DNA of 64,000 nucleotides from Psychrobacter aquaticus CMS 56. Lineage in GTDB: Bacteria > Pseudomonadota > Gammaproteobacteria > Pseudomonadales > Moraxellaceae. Numbering within the stretch: the first letter of the stretch is position 1; the number at the start of each line of letters is the position of its first letter. The translations under genes and the position numbers were made by a program. Shown here in pieces: positions 8,965-17,836 of the stretch. A model generated the notes under the pieces. That model was not told the DNA's origin, ran no database searches, and saw nothing but the letters and a program-made list of their open reading frames with translations. Location of the stretch: contig NZ_AUSW01000034.1 in the NCBI RefSeq assembly GCF_000471625.1, positions 186,001-250,000 of the forward strand. The letters run 5' to 3'.

Positions 8965-11784
8965 TTATTCTTTGACATCGCCGTCATTGAGTAAAGTCGC
9001 ATCCGCTTGATCTTCAGCACGGCCTTCGTTGCTGATTTCTTCATCGTCTTCAGCGACAAACTCAGGCACAGGAACTGGATTGACATTACCTGGTGCTGGT
9101 GCATCTGGGAAATGATCATAATGAGGCTGCTGCTGCCATGCAGGTGGCTGATCCGCTTCGATACCAAAACTGGAGATAGCGTCTTTTACTAAACGCATTT
9201 CTACTTCACCTTCATCCGCCAGACGTTTAAGCGTGGCGACAACAATGTGCGCTGCATCTACGTGGAAGAAACTGCGTAGTTTTTCGCGTGAGTCAGAACG
9301 ACCATAACCATCCGTTCCTAGTGTCGTATAAGGACGATTGTCTGGTAACCAAGCACGAATCTGCTCTGAGTAGTTGCGCATGTAATCGGTCGCTGCTACG
9401 ACAATGCCTTCGTGTGGTGCTAATTGTTCAGTCACCCAAGACACTTTTTCTTCTTCCATTGGGTGCAAGCGATTGTAATCATCACAAGCCATACCATCAC
9501 GGGTTAGCTCGTTGAAGCTGGTTACGCTCCAAACGTTGGAGGTGATATTGAACTCTTCTTTTAGAATCTTAGATGCTTTTTGTACTTCACGTAAGATCAC
9601 ACCAGAACCCAATAGCTGTACTTGTGCTGAGCCATTGTCTTCTAGCAAGTACATACCACGCTTGATACCTTCTTCCGCACCTTCTGGCATAGCGGGCTGG
9701 TCGTAGTTTTCATTCATCAAGGTCAAGTAGTAATAGACGCGCTCGCCTTCTCCGTACATACGGCGCAAACCATCATGCACGACAACCGCCAGCTCATAAC
9801 CAAAGCAAGGGTCATAAGTAACACAGTTTGGTACGACGTTAAATAAAATCTGTGAGTGACCATCTTGATGCTGTAAGCCTTCGCCATTCAACGTCGTACG
9901 ACCAGCAGTGGCACCCAATAAGAAGCCTTGTGCTTGACAGTCACCTGCCGCCCAAGCCAAATCACCTATACGCTGGAAACCAAACATTGAGTAATAGATA
10001 TACATTGGAATCATTGGTAACGCGTTCACAGAATAGCTGGTCGCTAACGCAATCCAAGTACTCATCGCACCTGCTTCGTTGATACCTTCTTCTAACATAT
10101 GACCATCGATGGCTTCTTTATAGCCCATCAACGCCTCGCTATCTTCTGGCGTATACTTTTGGCCAACCGCCGAGTAGATACCCAATTGACGGAACATACC
10201 TTCTAAACCGAAAGTACGCGCCTCATCTGGTACGATAGGCACAACACGATCTTGGATGTCTTTGTTTTTCAACATGGCTGATAATAGACGCACAAACACC
10301 ATCGTTGTTGATTGTTCTTTACCGTTACTGCCTTTTAATACTCGATCAAATATTGACAGTTCAGGAATGTTCAATGGGATATGACCACTGCGACGATTTG
10401 GCAGATGACCGCCCAACGCTTCACGGCGACCTTTTAGATACTTCATCTCAGCCGACCCTTCTTCAGGACGGTAGAATGGTAGCGTCTCTAACTGCTCATC
10501 GGTAAATGGTAAATCGAAACGATCACGGAAATAAACTAGGGCATCTTGATCAAGTTTCTTGATTTGATGCGATTTATTGACCGCTTGTGTTGTGCTGGAC
10601 AAACCATAGCCTTTGACAGTTTTGACCAAGATAACGGTCGGCTGGCCTTTGGTTTTCATCGCTTCGCTAAACGCAGCATAAACTTTTTGCGGATCATGAC
10701 CACCACGATTTAGACGTGAAATGTCTTCATCAGACAACGCGTCAGCCATTTCTTCTAACTCAGGGTATTTACCAAAGAACTCTTTGCGAGTGAATTCAGG
10801 CGTACGGGCTTCATATAGCTGGTACTCACCATCGACCACTTCTTCCATGCGATGTTTCAGCACACCTGTATCATCATTGGCAAGCAGACTGTCCCATTTA
10901 CCACCCCAGATGACTTTAATCACACGCCAGCCTGCACCGCGAAATACCGATTCTAGCTCTTGGATAATTTTACCGTTACCCCGTACCGGACCATCAAGAC
11001 GCTGCAAGTTACAGTTGACGACCCAAATGAGGTTATCCAACTTTTCACGGCCCGCAAGAGAGATCGCACCCAAACTTTCTGGCTCATCTGTCTCGCCATC
11101 ACCTAAGAATGCCCAAATTTTGCGGCCTTCTTTCTCCAGCAGTTTACGGTTTTCCATATAACGATGTACATGGGCATGATAGATCGACATGATTGGACCC
11201 AAACCCATTGAAACGGTTGGGAACTGCCAATAATCAGGCATTAGGTATGGATGCGGATAACTTGATAAGCCTTTACCGCCTACTTCACGACGGAAGTTAT
11301 CAAGCTGATCTTCAGTCAGACGACCTTCTAAATAAGAACGTGCATAGATACCTGGTGCTGAGTGACCTTGATAATAAATCATATCACCACCGAAATGGTC
11401 ACTTGCTGCTCGGAAAAAATGGTTAAAACCCGTTTCATAAAGCGTAGCACTAGAGGCAAATGATGCTAAATGGCCACCCAAGTCGTCATCGTTTTTATTA
11501 GCACGCATTACCATAGCCAGTGCATTATAGCGAATCAAGGCACGGATCTTACGCTCCATGCCTAGATCGCCTGGGTACATCGGCTCATCTTCGACCGCGA
11601 TACTATTGATATAAGCAGTATCTAATCGATTGAACGGCAGCCCTTCTTGAACTGCCATATTGTATAAAGCTTTTAGTAAAAACTGAGCGCGATCCTTATC
11701 TGCATGTTTGAGAACAGACTCAAAGGCTTCGAGCCACTCTTGGGTTTCGGTGCTGTCAGCATCCTTATAATAATTCATCATCAT
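8965..11784 (-). CDS. aceE: Pyruvate dehydrogenase E1, homodimeric type
   Basis: About 939 aa, the thiamine-diphosphate-dependent decarboxylase of the complex. ThDP/Mg motif GDGETDEPES and NCNLQRLDGPVRGNGK are visible near residues 230-275. The central and C-terminal transketolase-like domains are full length. Three consecutive ATG codons open the gene. AAAGGA lies only 2 bases before the first but 8 before the third (11778), so initiation probably uses the second or third. The last ~40 residues form an acidic tail (EEDDEE-like) that is not conserved in style. It is co-transcribed with aceF. Confidence 0.96.
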   Translation of the reverse strand: MMMNYYKDADSTETQEWLEAFESVLKHADKDRAQFLLKALYNMAVQEGLPFNRLDTAYINSIAVEDEPMYPGDLGMERKIRALIRYNALAMVMRANKNDDDLGGHLASFASSATLYETGFNHFFRAASDHFGGDMIYYQGHSAPGIYARSYLEGRLTEDQLDNFRREVGGKGLSSYPHPYLMPDYWQFPTVSMGLGPIMSIYHAHVHRYMENRKLLEKEGRKIWAFLGDGETDEPESLGAISLAGREKLDNLIWVVNCNLQRLDGPVRGNGKIIQELESVFRGAGWRVIKVIWGGKWDSLLANDDTGVLKHRMEEVVDGEYQLYEARTPEFTRKEFFGKYPELEEMADALSDEDISRLNRGGHDPQKVYAAFSEAMKTKGQPTVILVKTVKGYGLSSTTQAVNKSHQIKKLDQDALVYFRDRFDLPFTDEQLETLPFYRPEEGSAEMKYLKGRREALGGHLPNRRSGHIPLNIPELSIFDRVLKGSNGKEQSTTMVFVRLLSAMLKNKDIQDRVVPIVPDEARTFGLEGMFRQLGIYSAVGQKYTPEDSEALMGYKEAIDGHMLEEGINEAGAMSTWIALATSYSVNALPMIPMYIYYSMFGFQRIGDLAWAAGDCQAQGFLLGATAGRTTLNGEGLQHQDGHSQILFNVVPNCVTYDPCFGYELAVVVHDGLRRMYGEGERVYYYLTLMNENYDQPAMPEGAEEGIKRGMYLLEDNGSAQVQLLGSGVILREVQKASKILKEEFNITSNVWSVTSFNELTRDGMACDDYNRLHPMEEEKVSWVTEQLAPHEGIVVAATDYMRNYSEQIRAWLPDNRPYTTLGTDGYGRSDSREKLRSFFHVDAAHIVVATLKRLADEGEVEMRLVKDAISSFGIEADQPPAWQQQPHYDHFPDAPAPGNVNPVPVPEFVAEDDEEISNEGRAEDQADATLLNDGDVKE

Positions 11785-12396
11785 TGTCCTTTGTTGTCAG
11801 TCAGCCCTGCTTAAAACAGGAAGTTGTTAAATCGATATTATTAAATCAAAGTATTATTTCAATACTGTGTTACGTGAATGGTTCGCTCAATGACTTCCTT
11901 GTTAATTTTAAGAAGTTATATATTAGTATGGTGCGTTAATATAGCCATGTACGACCGCCACACAATAAGTAGTAGCCGTAGCACAGAGCTATAGTAAAAA
12001 TGGCATTATTATCTATTCTTTGAATACACACTGAATAGGTAGATAATAAAGCAACATTCCAAATCAATATTTAGAGTCAATTATCAATTGATAATAACCC
12101 TTCATTATAGGCGCTTATGACGTGGTTGTTTATAGCGATAAGAAAATGATGATATGACAAGTATTTCTTAAATAAATAATGATTAGTGAGCAGGTAAATA
12201 TTTGCTAAGAATATCATTATTTTCCATAATAACAAATTCGCTAGTACTGACTAGTTATCATCCTATTCAACCTTCTATCTTTTTTAATAAGCTTTTTGCT
12301 ACATGCTTCGTTATATTGGATTATTTAAGGTTACTAATTTTTACTTTTATTGTATAGTAATTCTAATTTATATAGATTCAGCCTCGAGGTAGTTAG
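11785..12396. other. AT-rich divergent intergenic region between aceE and surface locus
   Basis: 612 bp without a credible ORF, markedly AT-rich. It must contain the promoters of aceE (leftward) and of the 685-aa secreted-protein gene (rightward). One perfect 14-base palindrome, TTATCAATTGATAA, lies at 12081-12094 and is a candidate operator. No recognised pdhR-type site was identified. Confidence 0.6.
12081..12094. promoter_or_regulatory. Perfect 14-bp palindrome, candidate operator
   Basis: TTATCAATTGATAA is its own reverse complement. It lies about 300 bp upstream of both divergent genes. Symmetry in AT-rich DNA can arise by chance, so this is only a candidate protein-binding site. Confidence 0.25.
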
Positions 12397-14454
12397 GTGT
12401 CTAACAATCAATGTCTATGCTTAAGCAATCGCTTAAAAGACAACATAAACTCGTATTCTGTTGTCTTTACTCTGCTATTTTTTATATTACTAATGTCTAA
12501 CAGCGCTCACGCTAACTTTGCATCGAATGAAACCTCTGCAAATGGTATGTGTCCTGTTAATCATAAAATGTACTACATTGGCGCTAATCCTCCTGCCTCT
12601 ACTTCAACTTTTCCTGTAGCTTCCCAAGCGTTAAGCTGGACTGCAGGCAGCACTGCTAGGACTTTTACTTTCACTGAGTCATCAGGTAATAAAATATTTA
12701 GAATTACCTTCTCCAACATATTAGACAAAACTACTACTAGCACTAGTGTGCCGTCAAACGCTGAAACACCTTTTTATGATAGCCTTAGCGGTGTAAGCAC
12801 ATCAGCCATAAATTTACTTCATAGCTCTCCAGTATCAACCATTTCTAAAACTAACCATAGTATGGGGATTGCAGTTAACCGATCTACTAGTAAATCGGGC
12901 TATAAAATACAAGATGTGGATTCTGTCACAACGAATAATGCAACGCCATATATAGAACAAGTAGATGTGTCTGCCAATAGCGGTAGACTGACTCATAACA
13001 GCAATTTTCATACGATAAACGCGGCTGGCAATATTGTTACTGGTAGAAGAGGACTGAACTGTGGAGCAGGTGCATGTACTATTGATGCAAATTGGAATTA
13101 CACACTCGCTGATATTGCACTCAATTTGAGGCATAATAACGTCTTAAGTGAATTAAACAGCCCGCATGCAGTCGGTTATTCAGACTTTTATTTCTGCTTA
13201 GCACCACCTAAGTTAATCATTAAAAAAGCACTCAATGGCAACCGTGTCAATGATAGTGATACTAAACGAGATCAATTTGAGCTAACTGCTACCGGAGGCT
13301 CAATAGCGACAAACAGCTTTACGACAACTGGCACAGGTTCAACCATCACCAATGGTACTAGCGCTACCCTTAGCTTAGCAGAGAACACAAGTTACATCAT
13401 TACAGAACGAGCTATGAATGGTACATCACTGGGTAATATAGCAGACTATGATGCTACCTATACTTGCACCAATGCCACGACTGGTAGCACCACCGTTATG
13501 CCAACTGCTGCAATGACTTACAACGCCACCGCTAACACTCGCTCATTTACACTTGCTAATGCGACATATGGTGATGAGATCACTTGTACAATTACAAACA
13601 CTCCGAAATCTTATACTTTTTCGGGTATTGTTTTTAATGATAATGGCGGTATCATAGCTAATAACAACACCAGACAAGATATATCGAGTACCTTTACAGG
13701 TAATAGCAGTTACTTTAATGGCATCTATGATAGTGGAAGTGAGCTTGGAATCTATGACAGTAACTTAAACATACGTTTAACCGACTGTAATGGTAATAAT
13801 ATCGTAACCCCCTCCTCAAACCCTCAAACTGTCTCAAATCTTTCGACCTCTATAGGAAGATATAGCTTTGTAGTAGCTGCCAGCGCACTAGTCAATAGAA
13901 CCAGAGTTTGTGTGATTGAGAATGAACCAAGCGTATGGGACTATACTGTAGACACAACTGCTGATAGTAGAGAAATTGCACTAACAGCCAACGTCTATGA
14001 TTATAGCAATTTGAACTTTGGCGAAATCAAAGCCAATAATTCAGCATTAGTACTAATAAAATCACAATATGTGCATGAATGTAATGATAATTTAAATTAT
14101 CAAAGTATCAGCAGAAATAGCGCTGACCCGACCATAGGTTTCAGTGTCAACTCTATTAGTGGCATCAGTCCAGGAAAGTGTGTTGCCTACGCAGTTCAAG
14201 CCTATAATCGTGGACATATAGGACTTCAACAAGTACAAATTCGCGACCAGCTACAAACCACTCCTGTTACCTCAGTGTTTAGACTGCCTGCACCTTTGTT
14301 TATTCCTACCTCAGTAGGTAGCCCTTCGGTTAATTATGGCAGCAATGGTGAGATTCGGTCTAATCAATTCGGTTTAGCAGCTGTGCCTTCTGGTAGTACG
14401 CAACCAAGCTCAGCAACATTGTACTTCAACACCAAATACGGTCAAACACAATAG
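12397..14454 (+). CDS. Secreted multi-domain surface protein (SpaA/SdrD-B/DUF11-like modules)
   Basis: 685 aa from a GTG start (GAGG about 8 bases upstream). The signal peptide is extended, with a ~20-residue polar n-region, a hydrophobic core at 21-33 and likely cleavage after SNSAHA (about 39). The mature protein is rich in Thr/Ser/Asn. About 270-405 is a prealbumin-like module beginning PPKLIIKKALNGN and closing ITCTITNTPK. About 406-545 resembles an SdrD-B-like repeat (FSGIVFNDNGG). About 545-685 is a module with the pair CNDN...PGKCVAYAVQAYN, which recurs at the C-terminus of the 696-aa protein downstream. No sortase motif, barrel or anchor is visible, so how it is retained is unknown. 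A terminator follows. Confidence 0.75.
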   Translation: MSNNQCLCLSNRLKDNINSYSVVFTLLFFILLMSNSAHANFASNETSANGMCPVNHKMYYIGANPPASTSTFPVASQALSWTAGSTARTFTFTESSGNKIFRITFSNILDKTTTSTSVPSNAETPFYDSLSGVSTSAINLLHSSPVSTISKTNHSMGIAVNRSTSKSGYKIQDVDSVTTNNATPYIEQVDVSANSGRLTHNSNFHTINAAGNIVTGRRGLNCGAGACTIDANWNYTLADIALNLRHNNVLSELNSPHAVGYSDFYFCLAPPKLIIKKALNGNRVNDSDTKRDQFELTATGGSIATNSFTTTGTGSTITNGTSATLSLAENTSYIITERAMNGTSLGNIADYDATYTCTNATTGSTTVMPTAAMTYNATANTRSFTLANATYGDEITCTITNTPKSYTFSGIVFNDNGGIIANNNTRQDISSTFTGNSSYFNGIYDSGSELGIYDSNLNIRLTDCNGNNIVTPSSNPQTVSNLSTSIGRYSFVVAASALVNRTRVCVIENEPSVWDYTVDTTADSREIALTANVYDYSNLNFGEIKANNSALVLIKSQYVHECNDNLNYQSISRNSADPTIGFSVNSISGISPGKCVAYAVQAYNRGHIGLQQVQIRDQLQTTPVTSVFRLPAPLFIPTSVGSPSVNYGSNGEIRSNQFGLAAVPSGSTQPSSATLYFNTKYGQTQ

Positions 14455-14503
14455 GATTTATAGAAAACATCTATAACGTATAAAAATTGGTTCAGAACGA
14501 TGT

Positions 14504-14540
14504 AACAGACATTCTTTCTCATAAGGATGTCTGTTTTTTT
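14504..14540 (+). terminator. Rho-independent terminator after the 685-aa surface-protein gene
   Basis: Stem AACAGACAT (14504-14512) with ATGTCTGTT (14527-14535), 14-base loop, then a T run. It separates this gene from the rest of the locus. Confidence 0.85.
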
Positions 14541-14547
14541 TACGCAT

Positions 14548-14748
14548 ATGCTAAGTAATGTGGGTAATGTTAGAGATATTTATATTATTAGACCCACTGG
14601 TAACGATGATCCTAATATCACGATGTCAACTTCAAATTATGCTCTTGGCATCACTGATATCACCTATATTTTCAAGCAATAAGACGGCAGTGCTTTGATG
14701 CCCGCTCAGAATTCCACACTAAATTTCTCTGTACTATTCTTTTTATAA
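14548..14748 (+). pseudogene. Remnant of a DUF11-like surface-protein C-terminus
   Basis: An open frame from 14548 reads MLSNVGNVRDIY... to ITYIFKQ, meets TAA at 14680-14682, and continues in the same frame as DGSALMPAQNSTLNFSV before a second stop at 14746. The post-stop words look like the closing beta-strands of the DUF11-type modules in the adjacent proteins (for example SSATLYFNTKYG). I infer the tail of a third paralogue, decayed by an in-frame stop and loss of its 5' part. Confidence 0.45.
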
Positions 14749-15098
14749 CTACACACAGCAAATATTAAGACAATTTGGCATATTTTTTTATGACAATAAT
14801 TGCTAATTCACTGACATTTATAGTCAGCTATATACCTCCCCAGTAATTCTAAGAATGATCCAAAGTATTCATAAAATTATATTTTGATTTTATGATCGCC
14901 ATTAATCTTTTTGAACCTACCATCTATCACTTGCAAGATGACTAATTATCATATTATTTGTAATAATGTAACTGGACGCGCTTTATCTTGTTTTTTATGT
15001 AGTTTATTTGATTCTTTATCCACATATGGCGCGATTATTGCATACGTAACAATAGGTAAAATTTTTACCAAAATTATGGTCTTAGCAAGGATTAAAAT
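14749..15098. other. AT-rich upstream region of the second surface-protein operon
   Basis: 350 bp of AT-rich sequence without a convincing gene; a 63-codon ORF here has no protein-like character. It probably carries the promoter for the run of genes starting at 15099. Confidence 0.5.
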
Positions 15099-15563
15099 AT
15101 GAAATTTTTCAATGCTTTACGTATCAGTTTATTAGCGTCTTTAGCCTCTTTTTCATTAGTAAGTGTCGCCCATGCTGATAATGCACTGCAAATGGAGCTC
15201 ACTGCTAATAAAGTCATTAAGAGTACAGGGGGGAAAGTCAGTTATCTACCGGTGAGCACTGCACCAGCAGGTACTACTATCCAATACAAAGCGACTTATA
15301 CTAATACGATCAATAAAGATATTAATGACCTAATGGTAACGTTACCTATCCCTGCAAACATGATATTTACTGGTGAAGCAATACCTGCAAGCGCACAAGC
15401 CAGTACTGATGGTAAAAACTACGCCGATATGCCACTGATGCAAAAAGTAAATGGCAAGTTGGTTAAAACGCCTTTATCTGAATACCGTACTCTACGTTGG
15501 AATATCAAACTATTACCCGCCATGAAATCCGCTGCCGTTGCTCTTAACACAACTGTTAATTAA
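15099..15563 (+). CDS. Small secreted DUF11-like protein (hypothetical)
   Basis: 154 aa with a clear signal peptide (hydrophobic core then SVAHA-DNALQ, cleavage near residue 26). The mature part is one beta-rich module. TIQYKATYTNTINKDINDLMVTLPIPANM has the sequence style of DUF11 / conserved-repeat domains, in which a bacterial Ig-like fold opens with a xYxxxxxN pattern. AAGGA precedes the ATG by about 8 bases. It is the first gene of a same-strand run ending at 24105; 54 bp separate it from the next gene. It could be a minor surface subunit or chaperone-like partner; nothing in the sequence decides this. Confidence 0.7.
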   Translation: MKFFNALRISLLASLASFSLVSVAHADNALQMELTANKVIKSTGGKVSYLPVSTAPAGTTIQYKATYTNTINKDINDLMVTLPIPANMIFTGEAIPASAQASTDGKNYADMPLMQKVNGKLVKTPLSEYRTLRWNIKLLPAMKSAAVALNTTVN

Positions 15564-15617
15564 TAAACTATTTTACCTTTCATTTTTGCTCAGGAAAATC
15601 ACTGAATAAACTCCAAT

Positions 15618-17708
15618 ATGTTTAAATACTCTATACTTGCCGCAGCGATCATTACCTCTTTAGGTATGGTCAGCACAGCCAACGCTGCTAAATCTGTAGC
15701 TGACTCGACGCCTACTATTGACAACGTAGCTACTGCCACTTATAGCATTGGCGGTGTTTCACAAACGCCTGTAGAGTCTAACAAAGTAACCGTCAACATT
15801 ACGCAAAGTGCGGCATTTAGCTTAACCTCTCAGAATGCAGATGGCGATCTGACCGATGATTACAACAGGTCAGCAGTAGTAACACCCAAAGGCAGAGTGG
15901 CTTTTAACCATACATTGACCAACTCGGGCAACGTAGAAGATACCTATACACTGAGCTTGACTCAGGGCGGTATTATCCCAAATAGCCCGCAAGGTGTCGG
16001 GTCTTATGACTTTGCTACTACCAATGTAACTTACATTATATATAATGCAGACAACACTCAAAAGAGTACTAATACCGTTACAGGAACGGTATTTCAAAAC
16101 ACTAAGATAGTTCTAGCCCCCAATGAACGTGCTGACATTTTGGTTTCTGCTAAAACCTCTGGCAACGTGGGTGGTGACTCACAGAACCTAACGTTATCTG
16201 CCACCAGTGCATTTTTCACAACGTCTGACACTACCAAAGCGACTTTGACCAATATTAGTAATAGCGTTACAAAAATACCTGTCTTCAAAATTACCAGTAA
16301 AGTAAGCAGTACTCTGAACTTGAATGACCCTACGTCAAAAGTCACTTACACCGTGACCGTGCGTAATGATGAAAATGCTGCATACACTACTAATGCTAAC
16401 AACATTATGGTTTTTGACGGTCTACCAGAAGGTTTACGTTTAGCAGATCAGCCAAATATCAGCGTCAGCAACAATGCAACCATTACCTCAGGAAATGAAG
16501 GTAAAGGTACTAGTAGTTCAAGCGATAGCATTAGAGTCACTTTACTTAACCTTGCACCAGGTCAAGAAGCCACCATAAAATTTGATGTACAGAAGGATCA
16601 AGCAGAAGTGTTGGCTGATCCTAAGAATACAATCAATCATGCAGCCGTTACTCTTGATCTTGGCGAAAACCAAGTCATATATGATACAACTGATGCTACT
16701 GATACCAAGCAAAACACGGCTAACTTCTACCCTCTAACTGATGATAGTGAAACTACAGATGGTACGGTGAGCACAGCAGTAGGTAGTGATTCAGCAGCAC
16801 CGCTAACCTCTAATCAACGTGCCGTTAGCATCGTATCACCTACCAAAATAGACATTCCTACAACGACCACTGCCACCACACTTGTGACCCATTCTGTGGT
16901 AATCAGTAACACAGGTAAAGAAACTGAAGGTGATCAAGTTGGTGAAATTAAGGTGAAGATCACCTCAGAGGCTGATAGTAAAGTGAGCGTGGTCGCAGGA
17001 TCAGTTGAGTTGGTGTACGATGCTGATAATAATCCAGCCACACCCAATGCTACTTACACGCTTACCAGAGACGGCAATGGTGACTACGACTTCAGTACTG
17101 CTAAACCTAAAAATGGTGCGCCAGCTTGGACGGGTATGGTACCAAACTCAACCGCAACCTTTAATTATCAAATTGAATCTAGCCAAGCCGTTATTGATAC
17201 CACAGAAAGCATCACGGTCACATTAATTGTTGGCGGCCAAGACGCACCAACTCTAGGCGATCGTATTGTTAAAAACGAAAGTACAGTAAGAGGATTGAAG
17301 CTCTTTAAAGAACAAGCGCTCAATGAAAGCTGTGCTGCCAATAGTACACTTACCTTTACTCAAGGAGCAATTGCTGCTAAGCCTGGTAATTGTATTGTAT
17401 ATAAAATTACTGCCTTTAATAACTTCTCTGCTGCAGATCCACGCTTTACTTTTGACAACGTGCTCATAACAGATACAACAGACCGTTTTAATAACAAAGC
17501 AACGGTACAAAGTGCCAGTACTGCTTATGCATTCCCAGTCAAATTGGGTGATGTGACCAATGGTAATGAAGTACCTGCAACCAACAGCTATAACGCATCT
17601 GCTAGCAACTCAGCTGTCAGCGGTACCGTAACCAGCTTAGCGCCGCAAAAATATGCAGCAATGGTGTTTGCTGTAAAGATTAACGCTGCAGGCTCTGCAA
17701 CTCCTTAA
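15618..17708 (+). CDS. Secreted DUF11-like repeat surface protein
   Basis: 696 aa. Signal peptide with cleavage near STANA-AKS (about residue 24). The N-terminal module (IDNVATATYSIGG...NKVTVNIT) has a counterpart at the N-terminus of the large barrel protein downstream (INNTAQASYNINN...NPVQVKV). Several DUF11-type Ig-like repeats follow, for example KVTYTVTVRNDENAAYTTNA near 235 and VTHSVVISNTGKETEGDQVG near 425. The last ~130 residues (LKLFKEQALNESC...KPGNCIVYKITAFNN) match the C-terminal module of the 685-aa protein in layout and Cys positions. There is no membrane anchor. The ribosome site is weak (AGGAAAA about 20 bases upstream). It sits between a small secreted protein and a barrel protein, consistent with a displayed or exported substrate. 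Confidence 0.75.
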   Translation: MFKYSILAAAIITSLGMVSTANAAKSVADSTPTIDNVATATYSIGGVSQTPVESNKVTVNITQSAAFSLTSQNADGDLTDDYNRSAVVTPKGRVAFNHTLTNSGNVEDTYTLSLTQGGIIPNSPQGVGSYDFATTNVTYIIYNADNTQKSTNTVTGTVFQNTKIVLAPNERADILVSAKTSGNVGGDSQNLTLSATSAFFTTSDTTKATLTNISNSVTKIPVFKITSKVSSTLNLNDPTSKVTYTVTVRNDENAAYTTNANNIMVFDGLPEGLRLADQPNISVSNNATITSGNEGKGTSSSSDSIRVTLLNLAPGQEATIKFDVQKDQAEVLADPKNTINHAAVTLDLGENQVIYDTTDATDTKQNTANFYPLTDDSETTDGTVSTAVGSDSAAPLTSNQRAVSIVSPTKIDIPTTTTATTLVTHSVVISNTGKETEGDQVGEIKVKITSEADSKVSVVAGSVELVYDADNNPATPNATYTLTRDGNGDYDFSTAKPKNGAPAWTGMVPNSTATFNYQIESSQAVIDTTESITVTLIVGGQDAPTLGDRIVKNESTVRGLKLFKEQALNESCAANSTLTFTQGAIAAKPGNCIVYKITAFNNFSAADPRFTFDNVLITDTTDRFNNKATVQSASTAYAFPVKLGDVTNGNEVPATNSYNASASNSAVSGTVTSLAPQKYAAMVFAVKINAAGSATP

Positions 17709-17726
17709 TACCAGTTTGTTCTGTAC

Positions 17727-17760
17727 CATGTTATTTGTCCTTAAAGGGACAAATAACATG
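17727..17760. other. Long perfect hairpin without T-tract, in the operon interior
   Basis: CATGTTATTTGTCC (17727-17740) pairs perfectly with GGACAAATAACATG (17747-17760) around a 6-base loop. No U run follows on either strand, so it is not a standard terminator. It lies between the 696-aa and ~1775-aa surface-protein genes and could stabilise the upstream mRNA segment or lower read-through into the large gene. Confidence 0.75.
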
Positions 17761-17836
17761 ATTACGGTCTTTACTCCCTCAAAAAGAAGTAAAAGTAATT
17801 TTATGCATTCTGTTGGTTTTATTGGATAAGCGACAC

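Noticed and set aside
10721..11161. 146-codon plus-strand ORF within aceE
   Set aside because: Antisense shadow of aceE; Ser/Pro-rich nonsense composition.
12397..14454. Sortase-anchored Gram-positive-type adhesin
   Set aside because: SdrD-B-like modules are present but there is no LPxTG motif or C-terminal anchor, and the surroundings are clearly Gram-negative.
14911..15102. 63-codon ORF before the 154-aa surface protein
   Set aside because: AT-driven ORF overlapping the next start, without a protein-like pattern beyond a hydrophobic stretch.
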